Source: Actinomycetota bacterium (GTDB lineage Bacteria; Actinomycetota; Acidimicrobiia; Acidimicrobiales; Ilumatobacteraceae). From it: a stretch of 58,412 nucleotides of DNA. The position numbers were made by a program, and so were the translations under genes. The number at the start of each line of letters is the position of its first letter. The stretch's first letter is position 1. Where the stretch lies: the NCBI GenBank assembly GCA_009711295.1, contig WLST01000003.1, positions 1 through 58,412 of the forward strand, read 5' to 3'. Below, piece after piece: positions 57,739 through 58,412 of the stretch. The notes under the pieces are model-generated. The model was not told the origin of the DNA. It saw only the letters and a list, made by a program, of their open reading frames with translations, and searched no databases.

Positions 57739-58412
57739 ATGGAATTCATCGTTGTATATCCCGAACCGGCAAACTCTGACCTTGCCCGCACCCTCGACAT
57801 GTCGGGGTACCGCTGGAAGGCTGTCTCGTCGCCCGAACAAGCTCTAGAGCACGAGCCCACCACGGGTTGGGCTGGTGCTGTGGTCAACTGCGAAGACAAT
57901 GCCGAAGCAGCGTGGGCCTTTTGTCGTGCGCTGCGCAAACGTGATGCACTCGCTTGCCCCATCTTGGTTCTCATTTCTGGTGCTGAACTTGGGCAACTGG
58001 AGTTGCGCGATGAAAACTTCGACGATTTCTGCATCACCCCATTCCACCCACGCGAATTAGAAGCACGCTTGCGTCATCTCACCCATTCCGAGAGCGCTGT
58101 GGTACGCGCAGAGATGATTGACTATGCGGGTTTGAGTTTGAATCTCGAGACCTACCAGGCAACTTTTGAAGGCCAACCCCTCGACCTCACGTACATGGAA
58201 TACGAACTCTTGAAGTTCCTTGCCCAGAACCCTGGAAAGGTATTCACGCGTGAAATTTTGCTGTCGCGCGTGTGGGGTTATGAGTACTACGGCGGTGCAC
58301 GCACGGTTGATGTGCACATTCGTCGACTGCGCGCCAAGCTTGGCGAAGAACATGCCAACCTCATTCAAACTGTGCGCAGTGTGGGCTACCGCTTTGGGCA
58401 GTCGCGCTGGAA
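57739..58412 (+). CDS. glnR: GlnR-like OmpR-family orphan response regulator (cut by window end)
   Basis: The first 224 codons are present; the end lies outside the window. N-terminal receiver-like domain lacks the phospho-acceptor: Asn50 (GAVVNCEDN) stands where Asp is expected. The C-terminal winged helix (LDLTYMEYELLKFLAQNPGK, VFTREILLSRVWGYEYYGG, ARTVDVHIRRLRAKLG, VRSVGYRF) is very close to GlnR of Streptomyces and Mycobacterium, which activates nitrogen assimilation genes without phosphorylation. It starts 14 bases after glnA. The position and the boxes upstream of glnII support GlnR; another PhoB-like regulator is possible. Confidence 0.82.
   Translation, partial: MEFIVVYPEPANSDLARTLDMSGYRWKAVSSPEQALEHEPTTGWAGAVVNCEDNAEAAWAFCRALRKRDALACPILVLISGAELGQLELRDENFDDFCITPFHPRELEARLRHLTHSESAVVRAEMIDYAGLSLNLETYQATFEGQPLDLTYMEYELLKFLAQNPGKVFTREILLSRVWGYEYYGGARTVDVHIRRLRAKLGEEHANLIQTVRSVGYRFGQSRW

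Noticed and set aside
1-58412. Insertion sequences, prophage, CRISPR arrays or rRNA genes
   Set aside because: No transposase, integrase, repeat-spacer array or rRNA-like stretch was seen on either strand; nearly all of the window is filled by housekeeping genes of uniform style.

Overview
The window is a gene-dense chromosomal segment of an aerobic actinomycete. The best guess is class Acidimicrobiia, of the streamlined aquatic kind, but no rRNA or marker phylogeny is present to prove it. Supporting signs are a mycothiol gene (mshA), a rex-hemA-C-D-B-L heme operon as in Streptomyces, an RsiG-type c-di-GMP-binding protein, a GlnR-like orphan regulator beside glnA, moderate GC, very short intergenic gaps, and many genes whose start codon lies only 6-8 bases after a TANNNT -10 hexamer, as expected for leaderless mRNAs.

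Layout. Positions 1-4313 hold tRNA-Met, tRNA-Thr and tRNA-Tyr, a GNAT acetyltransferase, a YajQ protein, acetyl-CoA synthetase and a TetR regulator. Positions 4318-16029 (minus strand) are a complex I operon with eleven subunits (nuoA-D, H-N) and no NADH module, followed by a gene for an NDUFAF7/MidA-type methyltransferase. A glutamine amidotransferase and threonine ammonia-lyase pair (16102-18028) separates this from a second, complete 14-subunit nuo cluster (18041-33050). The second cluster is continuous with a cytochrome b6/subunit IV-Rieske-cytochrome c operon (33054-38245) that also encodes a 2x[4Fe-4S] ferredoxin and two unrecognised membrane proteins. A membrane cytochrome c (38415-39239) is divergent from it.

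Positions 39858-45870 carry rex and five heme-synthesis genes. Positions 46789-51552 carry moaD, rsiG, an XRE regulator, mshA, a YbjN-like protein, proC and a SAM-hydrolase-family gene. Positions 51570-55060 hold a histidine phosphatase, an MFS transporter and NAD synthetase. The right end is a nitrogen-assimilation block: GSII-type glutamine synthetase, GSI-alpha glutamine synthetase and a GlnR-like regulator cut by the window edge.

Taken together this is a respiratory core: two different complex I enzymes feed the quinone pool, a b6-type bc complex drains it to c-type cytochromes, and heme supply sits beside the redox sensor Rex. The most interesting points are these. The two NuoD proteins differ at quinone-site residues, and the one with the methylatable arginine sits with the methyltransferase. 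The bc operon contains a ferredoxin and orphan subunits. A short IPEHLLKR-like motif is shared by two respiratory proteins. Putative GlnR and iron-box-like operators lie upstream of glnII.
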